64,000 bases of DNA from Bradyrhizobium prioriisuperbiae (GTDB taxonomy: Bacteria > Pseudomonadota > Alphaproteobacteria > Rhizobiales > Xanthobacteraceae), in contig NZ_CP135921.1 in assembly GCF_032397745.1 (NCBI RefSeq), positions 4,638,501-4,702,500 on the forward strand. The letters are read 5' to 3'. Shown here in pieces: positions 17,183-26,120 of the stretch. The position numbers and the translations under genes are program-made. How positions within the stretch are numbered: position 1 is the first letter of the stretch; every line of letters begins with the position of its first letter. The notes beneath the pieces are model-generated. The model saw nothing but the letters and a program-made list of their open reading frames with translations, was not told where the DNA came from and made no database searches.

Positions 17183-17878
17183 ATGATCGCAATCGACCAG
17201 CAATCCGATGTGACACTCGTCACCCTGGCGCGGCCGCCGGTCAATGCGCTGGACCTGCCGATGATCGAAGAACTGGATGCGACCTTCACCCGTCTCGCGG
17301 TCACGCCGGCGCGGGCCGTTGTGCTCACCGGGGCGGGCCAGGCGTTTTGCGCCGGCGTCGATACCAAGGCATTCATGTCCTGTGACGGCGCCACGCGGAA
17401 GCAGACGGTGCTGGCCATCACCCGCATGACGGCGGCGCTGCTGGCGCTGCCGTGTCCGCTGGTGGCCGCGGTCAATGGCCATGCGCTGGGCGGCGGTTTC
17501 ATCCTGATGCTCTGTTGCGACCATCGTCTGGCGGTCGATGACGGCGCGGCGCGCCTCGGTCTCACCGAAGCGCGCGCCGGTGTGCCGTTTCCGGCAGGAC
17601 CAGTGGCGATCATGAAACACGAGGTGCCGGCGGGGCTGCTGCGGCAACTGACGCTCTCCAGCCGTGTTTTGAGTCCGCAGGACCTGGTTGCGCATGCGGT
17701 GATCGATGGAGTGGTCGAGCGCGGCACCATCGTCGAAACTGCAGTCACCATCGCGCGCGATCTCGCTGCGCAACCGGCCTTCGCCGTGGTCAAGCAGCAG
17801 CTGCGTGGGGCCCTGGCCGCCGAGGTGCGAGCGTTGGCTGCGTCGGAGAGCGATCCATTCTTGTCGGCGTTCGGCTAG
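17183..17878 (+). CDS. Enoyl-CoA hydratase/isomerase family protein
   Basis: 231 residues from the ATG at 17183, preceded by TTGGAG. The crotonase fold signatures are visible: GAGQAFCAGVDTKAF (first oxyanion-hole segment) and VAAVNGHALGGGFILMLCCDHRLA (second). The usual catalytic glutamate positions in the following helix are not clearly conserved (ARLGLTEARAGVPFP keeps one Glu), so isomerase or hydrolase activity is as likely as hydration. It lies alone between a divergent hydrolase and the repeat/IS. The length is slightly short of the 255-260 typical of the family. Confidence 0.85.
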   Translation: MIAIDQQSDVTLVTLARPPVNALDLPMIEELDATFTRLAVTPARAVVLTGAGQAFCAGVDTKAFMSCDGATRKQTVLAITRMTAALLALPCPLVAAVNGHALGGGFILMLCCDHRLAVDDGAARLGLTEARAGVPFPAGPVAIMKHEVPAGLLRQLTLSSRVLSPQDLVAHAVIDGVVERGTIVETAVTIARDLAAQPAFAVVKQQLRGALAAEVRALAASESDPFLSAFG

Positions 17879-17922
17879 CCTTTGCTGCAACGACAATCTT
17901 TCGGCTCCCTCCCCCCTTGTGG

Positions 17923-19209
17923 CAGGGCTGTCCCGGGAATGATTCACTATGCCGCAGCGCATGCCCGGCGACTCCAGCGTGAACCGGATACTTTCTGGTT
18001 GTCGAGACACAGAAAAGGGCCGGGCATGCAATACGTGAATAGCATCTTTGGGGAGCTCCTCAAACCGATTGATCGACGACAATTTCGGGAAATCGTCGAG
18101 CGACATAACGGTAATGCCTACGACAAGACGTTCAAAAGCTGGGATCATCTTGTGGCGATGGTGGGCGCCCAATTGGGCGGGGTCACGAGCCTGCGCGCTG
18201 TGGAAGCGACCTCTAAGGCAAACTCCCATCAGCATTATCATTTGGGTGTAGGCAAGACCCCTCGCTCGACACTCTCGCGTGCGAATGCACGTCGTCCGGT
18301 GAGTATTTTCGCGGAAACTTTCGCGATGCTGGCAAAGAAGGCCGATCGACACACGCGGGTGGAAGGGGCCGAGATGGTTCGGTTGATCGACTCGAGCCCG
18401 GTGCCGTTGGGCAAGATGTGCGAATGGGCCGAATGGAATGGCCGTATCCGCGGCCTGAAGATGCACGTCGTCTATCATCCAGGGAACGATGTCCCGCGTT
18501 GTGTCGAGATTACGCCGGCGACCGTCAATGACGTCGAGATCGGCCGTCAAACGGAGCTGGAAGCCGGTGCGACCTACGTTTTCGACAAGGGCTATTATCA
18601 CTTTGGCTGGTGGAAGAAGATCAATGCTGCCAAGGCTTTCTTCGTCACCCGCGTCAAGGTGAACACGCGCTTGCGCATGACAAAGTCCCGGTACGTGCGC
18701 AAGACCATAGGCGACGGCTTCAGAGTCATCGCCGATGCCAATGTCTCGCTCGCCAGCAAGGGCGATTCCAGTCTGCCGATCCCATTGCGACGCATCAAGG
18801 TCAGGCGTGACAAAGGGGGAATGATCACTCTCATCACCAACGATCTCGAACGCACGGCAGTCGAGATTGCGGCTCTCTACAAGAGCCGCTGGCAGATCGA
18901 GCTCCTGTTCCGCTGGATCAAGCAGCATCTCAACCTCCACAAGTTCATGGGCAAGAACGACAACGCCATTCGGCTGCAAATCATAGCCGCGATGATCGCC
19001 TATCTGCTCCTGCGCCTCGCGCGGCGTCTGAATTCCTTGCCGATGCTGCAGCTACGTTTCGCTGAGCTCGTTTGCCAACGCCTGTTCATGCGAAAACCGA
19101 TCGCAGAAATTGACACCCCGCCACCCGTCAATCCGAGCAGGCCAAAACCCAGGTTCTCTCCCGATCAGCTGGGGTTCACCTATGCGTGATTTTTCCCGGG
19201 ACAGCCCTG
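17923..19209 (+). mobile_element. IS4-family insertion sequence, complete, 1287 bp
   Basis: The ends are inverted repeats sharing CAGGGCTGTCCCGGGAA (17 bp identical, with further partial matching). The flanks carry a 9-bp direct duplication CCCTTGTGG at 17914-17922 and 19210-19218. One intact transposase gene fills the element. Perfect flanks and an undamaged reading frame point to a fairly recent insertion. Confidence 0.95.
18026..19189 (+). CDS. IS4-family DDE transposase
   Basis: 387 residues from the ATG at 18026. The N-terminal 70 residues (FGELLKPIDRRQFREIVERHNG...FKSWDHLVAMVGAQL) match the DUF4372 domain of IS4 transposases. First catalytic Asp is in VRLIDSSPVPL, the second in TYVFDKGYYHF. 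The Y-(2)-R-(3)-E-(6)-K signature is YKSRWQIELLFRWIK, giving the catalytic Glu. No frameshift or internal stop, so the protein should be active. Base composition is less GC-rich than the neighbouring genes. Confidence 0.95.
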   Translation: MQYVNSIFGELLKPIDRRQFREIVERHNGNAYDKTFKSWDHLVAMVGAQLGGVTSLRAVEATSKANSHQHYHLGVGKTPRSTLSRANARRPVSIFAETFAMLAKKADRHTRVEGAEMVRLIDSSPVPLGKMCEWAEWNGRIRGLKMHVVYHPGNDVPRCVEITPATVNDVEIGRQTELEAGATYVFDKGYYHFGWWKKINAAKAFFVTRVKVNTRLRMTKSRYVRKTIGDGFRVIADANVSLASKGDSSLPIPLRRIKVRRDKGGMITLITNDLERTAVEIAALYKSRWQIELLFRWIKQHLNLHKFMGKNDNAIRLQIIAAMIAYLLLRLARRLNSLPMLQLRFAELVCQRLFMRKPIAEIDTPPPVNPSRPKPRFSPDQLGFTYA

Positions 19210-19404
19210 CCCTTGTGGGGGAGGGTCGGGGAGGGGGGTATCCCGGATTCCGAAATCAAGATCATTCACGGGGCGCAGCTGAACCGACACGCTACGGAGC
19301 CACATCACCCCCCTCCCTACCCCACAAGGGGGGAGGGAACAGCTCATCGTCGCGACGAGATGTCGGAGGATAATTGCGAGTGAAGTGTGCGTGCGTCGAA
19401 GCCG

Positions 19405-20811
19405 CTACTTCGACGGCTCGAACGACAGCGGCGCCTGTTCGATCTCGGGCAGCTCGATCTTCACCTTGGAGGTGTCGATCACGGTCTTGTCGAGCCAGTA
19501 GGTCACCGAGCTCGGCCAGGCGATCACCACGATCACCAGGATGATCTGCATGAACACCCAGGGGATCGCGCCCCAGTAGATGTCGGAGCTCTTCACTTCC
19601 GGGGGCGCGATGCCGCGCAAATAGAACAGCGCGAAACCGAACGGCGGATGCATGAACGAGGTCTGCATGTTGACGCAGAGCAGCACGCCGAACCAGACGA
19701 GGTCGATCCCCAGTTTGCTGGCGACCGGCGCCAACAGCGGGATGATGATGAAGGCGATCTCGAAGAAATCGAGGAAGAACGCCAGGAAGAACACGAAGAT
19801 GTTGACGAAGATCAGGAAGCCGACCACGCCGCCCGGCAAGCCGGTGAGCAGGTGCTCGATCCAGCGCGCGCCGTCCATGCCCTGGAACACCAGGCTGAAG
19901 CAGGTCGAGCCGATCAGGATGAACACCACCATCGAGGTGATGCGCATGGTGGAGGTCATGGCTTGCTCGACCAGCGGCCAGGTCAGCCGGCGGTGCATCG
20001 CCGCCAGCACCATGGCGCCGACCGCGCCCATCGCGCCGGCCTCAGTGGGGGTGGCGAGGCCGAGGCCGATGGTGCCGAGCACCAGGAAGATCAGCACGAT
20101 CGAGGGAATCATGCCCCACAGCACCCGGCTGACCAGTTTCCAGGTCATCGGCTCGCGATCGCTCTCGGGGATCGGCGGCATCGCGTTGGGCCGCGCGATC
20201 GACAGGAATACGATGTAGAGTAGGAAGATCACCACCTGCAGCATCGAGGGGCCGATGGCGCCGAGATACATGTCGCCGACCGAGCGTCCGAGCTGGTCGG
20301 CAAGCACGATCAGCACCAGGGATGGCGGGATCAATTGCGTAATGGTGCCGGACGCCGCGATCACGCCGGTGGCGAGCTTCATATCGTAGCCATAGCGCAT
20401 CATGATCGGCAGCGAGATCACGCCCATGGCGATCACCGAGGCCGCCACGGTGCCGGTGATGGCGCCGAGAATGGCGCCGACGATGATCACTGCGTAGGCC
20501 AAGCCGCCCGGAATCTTGCCGAACAATTGCCCGGTGCCTTCCAGCAGGTCTTCCGCAAGGCCGCAGCGCTCCAGGATCGCGCCCATGAAGGTAAAAAATG
20601 GAATCGACAGCAGCAGGTCGTTGGAAATGATGCCGTAGAAGCGGAACGGCAGCGCCTGCAGGAAGGCCGGATCGAAATGTCCGGTGGCGATGCCCAAGAT
20701 GCCGAAGAACAGGCCGACGGCGGCGAGCGAGAAGGCCACCGGAAACCCGATCAGCATGAACAAGACCATGGTCCCGAACATGAGCGGGGGCATGATGCCG
20801 TGCGAAAACAT
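19405..20811 (-). CDS. TRAP transporter large permease (DctM type)
   Basis: 468 residues with about 12 hydrophobic helices. MVLFMLIGFPVAFSLAAVGLFFG at the start and GTVAASVIAMGVISLPIMMRYGYD and SGTITQLIPPSLVLIVLADQLG are DctM hallmarks. It is the transport subunit of a tripartite ATP-independent importer. The partner small subunit is encoded 33 nt upstream on the same strand. No DctP receptor gene is adjacent, so the receptor must be elsewhere or lost. Confidence 0.92.
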   Translation of the reverse strand: MFSHGIMPPLMFGTMVLFMLIGFPVAFSLAAVGLFFGILGIATGHFDPAFLQALPFRFYGIISNDLLLSIPFFTFMGAILERCGLAEDLLEGTGQLFGKIPGGLAYAVIIVGAILGAITGTVAASVIAMGVISLPIMMRYGYDMKLATGVIAASGTITQLIPPSLVLIVLADQLGRSVGDMYLGAIGPSMLQVVIFLLYIVFLSIARPNAMPPIPESDREPMTWKLVSRVLWGMIPSIVLIFLVLGTIGLGLATPTEAGAMGAVGAMVLAAMHRRLTWPLVEQAMTSTMRITSMVVFILIGSTCFSLVFQGMDGARWIEHLLTGLPGGVVGFLIFVNIFVFFLAFFLDFFEIAFIIIPLLAPVASKLGIDLVWFGVLLCVNMQTSFMHPPFGFALFYLRGIAPPEVKSSDIYWGAIPWVFMQIILVIVVIAWPSSVTYWLDKTVIDTSKVKIELPEIEQAPLSFEPSK

Positions 20812-20844
20812 AGAGCGTATCCTGTCCCCGAGGAAAGCGGCGCC

Positions 20845-21384
20845 TTACTGCAGTGGCGCTTCGTAGTGCGTGTCGATCTTGACGACCCCGATCAGGGCCG
20901 CGACGCGTTTGATCAGTTCGGCCAATCCCTGCAGCCACAGCAGCGCGAAGCCGAGCGGCAGGATCGCCTTGGCCGGCCACAGGATCAAACCGCCGGCGTT
21001 CGACGAGCTCTCCTGCAGCCGGAACGACTGCAGGAAGAACGGCCAGGTCAGCTCGACCAGATAGGTGGTGACGGGCAGCAGGAAGATGGAGAAGCCGACA
21101 ATGTCGATCCATAGCCGGGTGCGGTCGGAGACCGAGGAATACAGCAGGTCGACCCGGACATGCTCATTGAGACGCAGCGTCTGCGCCGCGCCCAGCAGCA
21201 CGATGCCGCCGAACATGTACCACTGGATTTCCAGCCAGCTGTTGGACGAGTAGCTGAACAGATAACGAATGCTGGCATTGCCGGCGCTGACCAGGCAGGC
21301 CAGAAGCACCAGCCATTTGGCGATGAAGCCGGCGACATCGCCGATACGGTCGATGACGCTGGTCAGTTTGAGCAGAAATTGCAC
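20845..21384 (-). CDS. TRAP transporter small permease (DctQ type)
   Basis: 179 residues with four membrane helices. NSWLEIQWYMFGGIVLLGAAQTLRLNEHVRVDLLYSS is the conserved DctQ central segment. It lies 33 nt upstream of the large permease gene and forms an operon with it. The region upstream (21385-22006) contains no receptor gene. Confidence 0.9.
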   Translation of the reverse strand: MQFLLKLTSVIDRIGDVAGFIAKWLVLLACLVSAGNASIRYLFSYSSNSWLEIQWYMFGGIVLLGAAQTLRLNEHVRVDLLYSSVSDRTRLWIDIVGFSIFLLPVTTYLVELTWPFFLQSFRLQESSSNAGGLILWPAKAILPLGFALLWLQGLAELIKRVAALIGVVKIDTHYEAPLQ

Positions 21385-22006
21385 TTAATCCGTCCCTGGT
21401 GTGAGCGATTGTGCCGGGTTTTTACGGTTCTTGTTGTTCACTGGTCGAAAGCGCCAGACGGCAGCCGTGAAAGGCAGCCTAAAGTCGCATAAACGATCCA
21501 TAATCGTGTCCGCACATCGCATAAATTGGTCATAAAAACAACACCTCGTGGCCACTCTGGCGGGCTCGTGACCCCAACCAAAGTATCATCCAGGGCAGGC
21601 GCGAAAGTGGGCAGATCGCATCGCGTTGCAACCTCGCGCAAGACGAGCATGGGCGGTGAACCGGTTCCGACAATTATGATGGTATACTGATGAAATTTGC
21701 CGAAGCTGTCAAACGGCAACGCAAGCGGGACGAGAGCGAAGAGGATCGTCCGACGGGCGGGCGGTCCTCCTCAATGGATCTTGTCCGTCGCTGCCGAACG
21801 GGCGCGTGATATGGAAACCGGATCCGGAAACCATGGGTTTCGAAAACCTCTCCCTTGCCGCACCGGTATCCGCGATTAAGTACTGACCAATCAAGGCGTT
21901 CTCCCTCTCCTTATCGATCTCGCAGCGCCGTCGCGCTCTCCTGCGCGGCGCGACTGGCGATGTCGATGAGGTCGGCGCGGGCGCAGTCACAATGGGAATC
22001 TAGAGG
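21385..22006. other. Gene-free region between DctQ and the flavin monooxygenase
   Basis: 622 nt with lower GC in its middle part (21490-21700). Short frames exist on both strands but none has a recognisable product or convincing start. It must hold two divergent promoters. TATGATGGTATACT at about 21677-21690 is AT-rich and could be a -10 region. Confidence 0.5.
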
Positions 22007-23038
22007 ATGTCACAGCAACTGGAATTCGGCCTCGATACCTTCGGCGATGTCACCCGCGATGCCGGCGGGCAACTGCTGCCGCACGCCCAGGTGATCCGCA
22101 ACGTGATCGCGGAAGGCGTGCTGGCCGACGAATTGGGCATCGACTTCATCGGGCTTGGTGAGCACCACCGCGCCGATTTCGCGATTTCGTCGCCGGAGAC
22201 GGTGCTGGCGGCGATCGCGGCACGCACCAGGACCATCAAGCTGGGCTCCGCGGTGACGGTGCTGAGCTCCGACGATCCGATCCGCGTGTTCCAGCGGTTT
22301 TCCACCGTGGACGCGGCCTCGAACGGACGCGCCGAGGTGATCCTCGGCCGCGGCTCGTTCACCGAATCCTTTCCGCTGTTCGGCTTCGACCTGCGCCAGT
22401 ACGAGGCGCTGTTCGAGGAGAAGCTCGATCTGTTTGTCGCACTGCTGAGCCAGGAGCCGGTGACCTGGGAAGGCAAGCTGCGCCCGCCGCTGAAGAACCA
22501 GCTTGTGTTTCCGCCGATCGAAAACGGCACCTTGAAAACCTGGATCGGTGTCGGCGGCAGCCCGGAATCGGTGGTGCGCGCCGCGCATTACGATCTGCCG
22601 CTGATGCTCGCCATCATCGGCGGCGATCCCAAGCGTTTTGCGCCTTATGTCGATCTCTACAAGCGCGCGTTTACGGAGTTCAAGCGGCCGGTGAAGCCGA
22701 TCGGCGTGCACTCGCCGGGTTATGTCGCCGACACCGATGCGCAGGCGCGCGAGGAACTGTGGCCCGACTACAAGAGCATGCGCGATCGCATCGGCGAGGA
22801 ACGCGGCTGGCCGCCGATGGGGCGCGACGAGTTCGTCCAGGAGGCCGACCACGGCTCGCTCTATGTCGGCTCGCCGGAGACCGTGGCGCGCAAGATCGCG
22901 GCGACCGTGAAGGCGCTCGGCGCCGCGCGCTTCCAGCTCAAATACAGCGCGGGGCCGCTGCCGCACGCCAAGCTGATGCGCAGCATCGAACTCTACGGCA
23001 CCAGGGTGGTGCCGCTGGTGCGGGAGTTGCTGGGGTAG
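22007..23038 (+). CDS. LLM-class flavin-dependent oxidoreductase (luciferase-like)
   Basis: 343 residues. The TIM-barrel features of bacterial luciferase-like monooxygenases are present: ADELGIDFIGLGEHHRADFAISSPETVLAAIAARTRTIKLGSAVTVLSSDDPIRVFQRFSTVDAASNGRAEVILGRGSFTESF, then IGVGGSPESVVRAA and VGSPETVARKIA. It probably uses FMNH2 with a partner reductase, or acts as an FMN oxidoreductase. It is a single gene with an AGAGG ribosome site and is followed by a perfect 16-bp hairpin 140 nt downstream. Confidence 0.9.
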   Translation: MSQQLEFGLDTFGDVTRDAGGQLLPHAQVIRNVIAEGVLADELGIDFIGLGEHHRADFAISSPETVLAAIAARTRTIKLGSAVTVLSSDDPIRVFQRFSTVDAASNGRAEVILGRGSFTESFPLFGFDLRQYEALFEEKLDLFVALLSQEPVTWEGKLRPPLKNQLVFPPIENGTLKTWIGVGGSPESVVRAAHYDLPLMLAIIGGDPKRFAPYVDLYKRAFTEFKRPVKPIGVHSPGYVADTDAQAREELWPDYKSMRDRIGEERGWPPMGRDEFVQEADHGSLYVGSPETVARKIAATVKALGAARFQLKYSAGPLPHAKLMRSIELYGTRVVPLVRELLG

Positions 23039-23177
23039 GGCTTAGATTGTAACCCGGGTGAGCGATAGCGACACCCGGGACCGCAGATACCGTCGCTCCC
23101 GGATATCGCGCTGCGTGCTCATTCGGGCTGCGGCTTGCTGAAATTCTTCTTCTGTGTGCCGAGGCGTTTCAACATTT

Positions 23178-23215
23178 CGGTGTCATCGTCCGGGCTTGAC
23201 CGGACGATGACACCG
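23178..23215. repeat. Perfect 16-bp stem hairpin of the GTCCGGGCTTGACCGGAC type
   Basis: CGGTGTCATCGTCCGG, a 6-nt loop GCTTGA, then the exact inverse at 23200-23215. This short repeat type is abundant between genes in Bradyrhizobium-group genomes. It may also terminate transcription of the upstream monooxygenase gene. Confidence 0.75.
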
Positions 23216-23244
23216 AGAGGGGCGAGATGCCTCACTCTTGGCGG

Positions 23245-23351
23245 CTAGAGCCTTTTCCGTTCTGGTTGAATCACAACAGAGGCTCTAGCTTTTTGTTTTG
23301 ACGCGTTTTCTTCACGCGAACCGGTATCCACTTCGCTCGAAAACGCTCTAG
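23245..23351. repeat. Composite palindromic intergenic repeat
   Basis: It starts CTAGAGCC and ends GCTCTAG. An inner stem pairs 23245-23252 with 23281-23288 (CTAGAGCC/GGCTCTAG). The second half contains GCGAACCGGTATCCACTTCG, a string recurrent in Bradyrhizobium, Nitrobacter and Afipia intergenic regions. Confidence 0.75.
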
Positions 23352-23763
23352 CGACGCGCGATCCGTCATCTCCGCCCGCGCCACTCGCTCGGCGAACACT
23401 CGAACCGCATCCGGAAACGCCGCGCGAAAGGTGTCGGGCAGCCATGACCTGTGTTTCACCGATCCGGAGCGCCTTGCGAAGGCGCTGATGGAGGCGGGAC
23501 GGGACTGAAGGGATCACCATGACGGCGTGCCGCGCGCCGTCATGGTTGTCCCCATTCGGAACGCAGCCTCAACGCGTTGAGGCCTTGCGGCCACAGGCAA
23601 CAGAAACCCGCAGACTGTCCTTGGGTTTTTGATTGATCTCCTGCTGGAAAAACACTTTTCACACCCTTTGATCCATTCCAAAAGCAATGGTGGCGCGGTT
23701 GGCTCCTCACGGTCGCCGCAATACGATCCTAATCAGGCGTTTTCGGAATGGGGAAATCACACA

Positions 23764-24093
23764 ATGGGTTGTCGCGGGTTTGACCTGGGTCCAGACTTGG
23801 GTCGAAGGCTGGATCGAGGGCTGTCCAATATCCTCGCCGGTCTGTCGGTTGCGTTTGTCCTGGGCGCTTCGGGAGCGGCGTTCGCTCAGAACCAGGGAAC
23901 GTTCGAACAGCAGGAGGCCTGCAAGCCCGACGTGTTTCGTCTCTGCGGCAACTACATCCCCGACGCGGACCGCATCACCGCGTGCCTGCGGGACAACGAA
24001 CCGCAACTGAGCCCGCCCTGCCACGACGTCTTCTTCCCGCCCCAGGCGGAAGAGCCGAAGAAGAAGTCGAAGGCGCCACGCCGGGAGCGCTAG
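23764..24093 (+). CDS. Secreted cysteine-containing small protein, function unknown
   Basis: 109 residues from the ATG at 23764, behind GGGGA. A signal-like segment (LAGLSVAFVLGASGAAFAQ) ends near residue 42, after an unusually long N-region; a start inside would be more typical. The mature part EACKPDVFRLCGNYIPDADRITACLRDNEPQLSPPC has four cysteines in a pattern shared by many small Bradyrhizobium periplasmic proteins of unknown role, and then a Lys/Arg-rich tail. It is followed by a second secreted protein on the same strand. Confidence 0.65.
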   Translation: MGCRGFDLGPDLGRRLDRGLSNILAGLSVAFVLGASGAAFAQNQGTFEQQEACKPDVFRLCGNYIPDADRITACLRDNEPQLSPPCHDVFFPPQAEEPKKKSKAPRRER

Positions 24094-24262
24094 GCCTGCC
24101 GAGTGCGGCGTCCTCATGCGTGGGGACGGCGCAACTGCGCCTCCTCACCAGAAGGAGATCGGCAACTGAACCCCCTGATATCGGGCGTCCGCCATTTCCA
24201 GCGGCTTGACTTCCGTTCGTCGCCGACGACAGTGCGGGCGGGGAATTTTTCAGGGGCTGGGG

Positions 24263-25018
24263 ATGTTTTTTCGTATTTTGACGACAGGTTGTATTTTTCT
24301 TGGTCTGCATGCGAGCGCTTTTGCGCAGTCCGTGCCGGCGACACAGCTCGGCGGATGGAGCTCCGCCTATCCCGGCGCGGTGTATGTCTCGCCGCAGGAT
24401 TCGTCCTTTGTCGCGCCGGGGATTTACCGCTCGCTGGCACCGGCGGCCCGCGTCGTCAGCCCGATGGAGATCACCCAGATCTGCACCCGCGATTTCCGCG
24501 AAACCCAGGCGCTGAACACGCTGTTCTCCCGGGAGAGCGAGGCTGCCGGCCTCACCGACGTGGTGCACAAGGATTTCGCCGCCAAGGTCGCCGGCCTCGA
24601 CCTGAAATATGTCAGCCTCGGCGCCAATCTGGAATTCAAGGACGAGGCCGCGTTCTCGGCGACGCCGCTGCATGTGGTCTCCGCCGATGACGACGTGGCG
24701 CAGACCGTGCTGGCGAACATCGGCGCCGGCTGCAAGACCATCATCGCCGGCCACCTGAAGCAGGGCCGCGCGGTGTTCGTCGCCGGCAAGGTGATCCAGG
24801 CCAAAAGCTTCAGCGTATCCTTCAGCATCGGCCCCAAGGGTGACGCCAGCGTCTCCTGCAGCATTCCGATTTTCTGCAACAGCGGCACCGGCGCCTCGGT
24901 CAGCGGCGATGGGCAGCGGGTGATGACGCGCTCGTCGGTGCAGACTGTCACCTTCGCGATGGTGCCGGCGGAGGTCGCCGACGGCCGCCGCGAGTTGCGC
25001 GCCACCGACCTGCAGTAG
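24263..25018 (+). CDS. Secreted protein of unknown function
   Basis: 251 residues from the ATG at 24263, chosen because CAGGGGCTGGGG lies just upstream and a signal peptide then starts at residue 1 (MFFRILTTGCIFLGLHASAFAQ). The mature protein has no recognised domain. Two cysteine pairs are possible (ICTRDF, GAGCKTI, SCSIPIFCNSG). Even codon bias along its length supports a real gene. It may be a periplasmic or surface protein of limited phylogenetic spread. Confidence 0.7.
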   Translation: MFFRILTTGCIFLGLHASAFAQSVPATQLGGWSSAYPGAVYVSPQDSSFVAPGIYRSLAPAARVVSPMEITQICTRDFRETQALNTLFSRESEAAGLTDVVHKDFAAKVAGLDLKYVSLGANLEFKDEAAFSATPLHVVSADDDVAQTVLANIGAGCKTIIAGHLKQGRAVFVAGKVIQAKSFSVSFSIGPKGDASVSCSIPIFCNSGTGASVSGDGQRVMTRSSVQTVTFAMVPAEVADGRRELRATDLQ

Positions 25019-25214
25019 GGGCGAGGCGAGGCATCGGCGCGGGTTTCCATTTTGAAACTTGCCGAAGTGATGCGACAATCGCAAAATTGTTTGAACCTTT
25101 TCGCCGGACCGCCAGACCCATTTATCGCTGGGGGATTGCGATGCTCAGCTCATTCCGTGGCGCTGTCGGGCGAAGATACTCCGCCGGGCAGCGCCATGCG
25201 TTTTTGGGGTCTGC

Positions 25215-26120
25215 TCACACCGCCGCGCGCGTATTGAGATAAATGGAATACAGCGACGTTTGCCCGCAGATGTAGAGCCGGTTGCGCCGCGGGCCGCCGA
25301 AGCAGACATTGGCGACGATTTCGCCGATCGGAATGGTGCCGATGTGGGTGCCGTCCGCGGCAAAGCAGAACACGTTTTCGCCGGCCGAGGTCCAGATGTT
25401 GCCGTGGATGTCGCAGCGGAAGCCGTCGAAGAAACCGTCGGTACAGGTGGCGAAGGTCGATGACGCACCGAGCGAGCGGCCGTCGGGGTTCACCTGGTAG
25501 GCGGTGATGGTCACCGGCAGATCCCTGATGTGAGAGCGTCCGGTGTCGGCCACGTAGAGGATGCGCTCATCCGGCGAGAACGCCAGGCCGTTCGGCTGCA
25601 CCCGGTCGGTGATGACGGCCGCGAGTGCGCCGGTGGCGGGATCGAGCCTGTAGACATTGGAGCGGCCGATCTCCGACGTCGCCATCAGGCCCTCATAATC
25701 GCTGTCGATGCCGTAGGTCGGATCGCTGAACCACACGGAATCGTCCGACTTGACCACGACATCGTTCGGCGAATTGAAGCGCTTGCCCTCGAAGGCGTCC
25801 GCCAGCACGGTGATGGAACCGTCATGTTCGGTGCGGGTTACGCGTCGCGTCAGGTGTTCGCAGCTGATCAGGCGTCCCTGCCGGTCGGTGGTGTTGCCGT
25901 TGGAGTTCTGGCTCGGCTGGCGGAACACCGACACCGATCCGTCGGTCTCGTCCAGGCGCATGATGCGGTCGTTGGGAATGTCGGACCAGACCAGATAACG
26001 CCCGGCCGCGAAATAGGCCGGGCCTTCCGCCCAGCGGCAGCCGGTCGCCAGCTTCTCCAGATTGACGTGGCCGATCAGGCGCGCGGCAAACCGCGCATCA
26101 TGGACAACGAATGGCTTCAT
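25215..26120 (-). CDS. SMP-30/gluconolactonase family lactonase
   Basis: 301 residues from the ATG at 26120, preceded by AAGGAG. The six-bladed propeller signatures are CRWAEGPAYF (metal-binding Glu), NSPNDVVVKSDDSVWFSDPTYG (metal-binding Asn) and NGLAFSPDERILYVADTG (metal-binding Asp region). These enzymes hydrolyse sugar lactones in the cytoplasm. Its start overlaps the stop of the cytochrome b561-like gene by 4 nt. A LacI-type operator lies ahead of the operon, which ties it to the ABC transporter locus at 47-51 kb. Confidence 0.92.
   Translation of the reverse strand: MKPFVVHDARFAARLIGHVNLEKLATGCRWAEGPAYFAAGRYLVWSDIPNDRIMRLDETDGSVSVFRQPSQNSNGNTTDRQGRLISCEHLTRRVTRTEHDGSITVLADAFEGKRFNSPNDVVVKSDDSVWFSDPTYGIDSDYEGLMATSEIGRSNVYRLDPATGALAAVITDRVQPNGLAFSPDERILYVADTGRSHIRDLPVTITAYQVNPDGRSLGASSTFATCTDGFFDGFRCDIHGNIWTSAGENVFCFAADGTHIGTIPIGEIVANVCFGGPRRNRLYICGQTSLYSIYLNTRAAV

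Larger units (their letters stand above)
17905..19338. repeat. GC-rich palindromic repeat, second copy, split by an IS
   Basis: The left fragment 17905-17922 and right fragment 19210-19338 together rebuild the same palindrome seen at 16069-16213, including the CCGAAATCAAGA core. The insertion lies in the left arm. Confidence 0.85.
23039..23763. other. Gene-free region with two palindromic repeats
   Basis: It carries the hairpin at 23178-23215 and the composite repeat at 23245-23351. The part after 23352 is featureless apart from a short open stretch ending LAKALMEAGRD-stop near 23507, which could be the relic tail of a lost gene. Confidence 0.5.

Noticed and set aside
16868-18979. Minus-strand open frame of about 700 codons across the IS and the enoyl-CoA hydratase gene
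   Set aside because: It crosses two unrelated genes, the IS boundary and part of the hydrolase; it is a by-product of codon bias.
21690-21809. Short frame starting MKFAEAVKRQRKRDE
   Set aside because: About 38 residues, no recognisable family and no clear ribosome site; it may be chance.
23271-23520. Small minus-strand frames in the intergenic repeats
   Set aside because: They translate the palindromic repeat (for example the KKTRQNKK stretch) and lack independent support.
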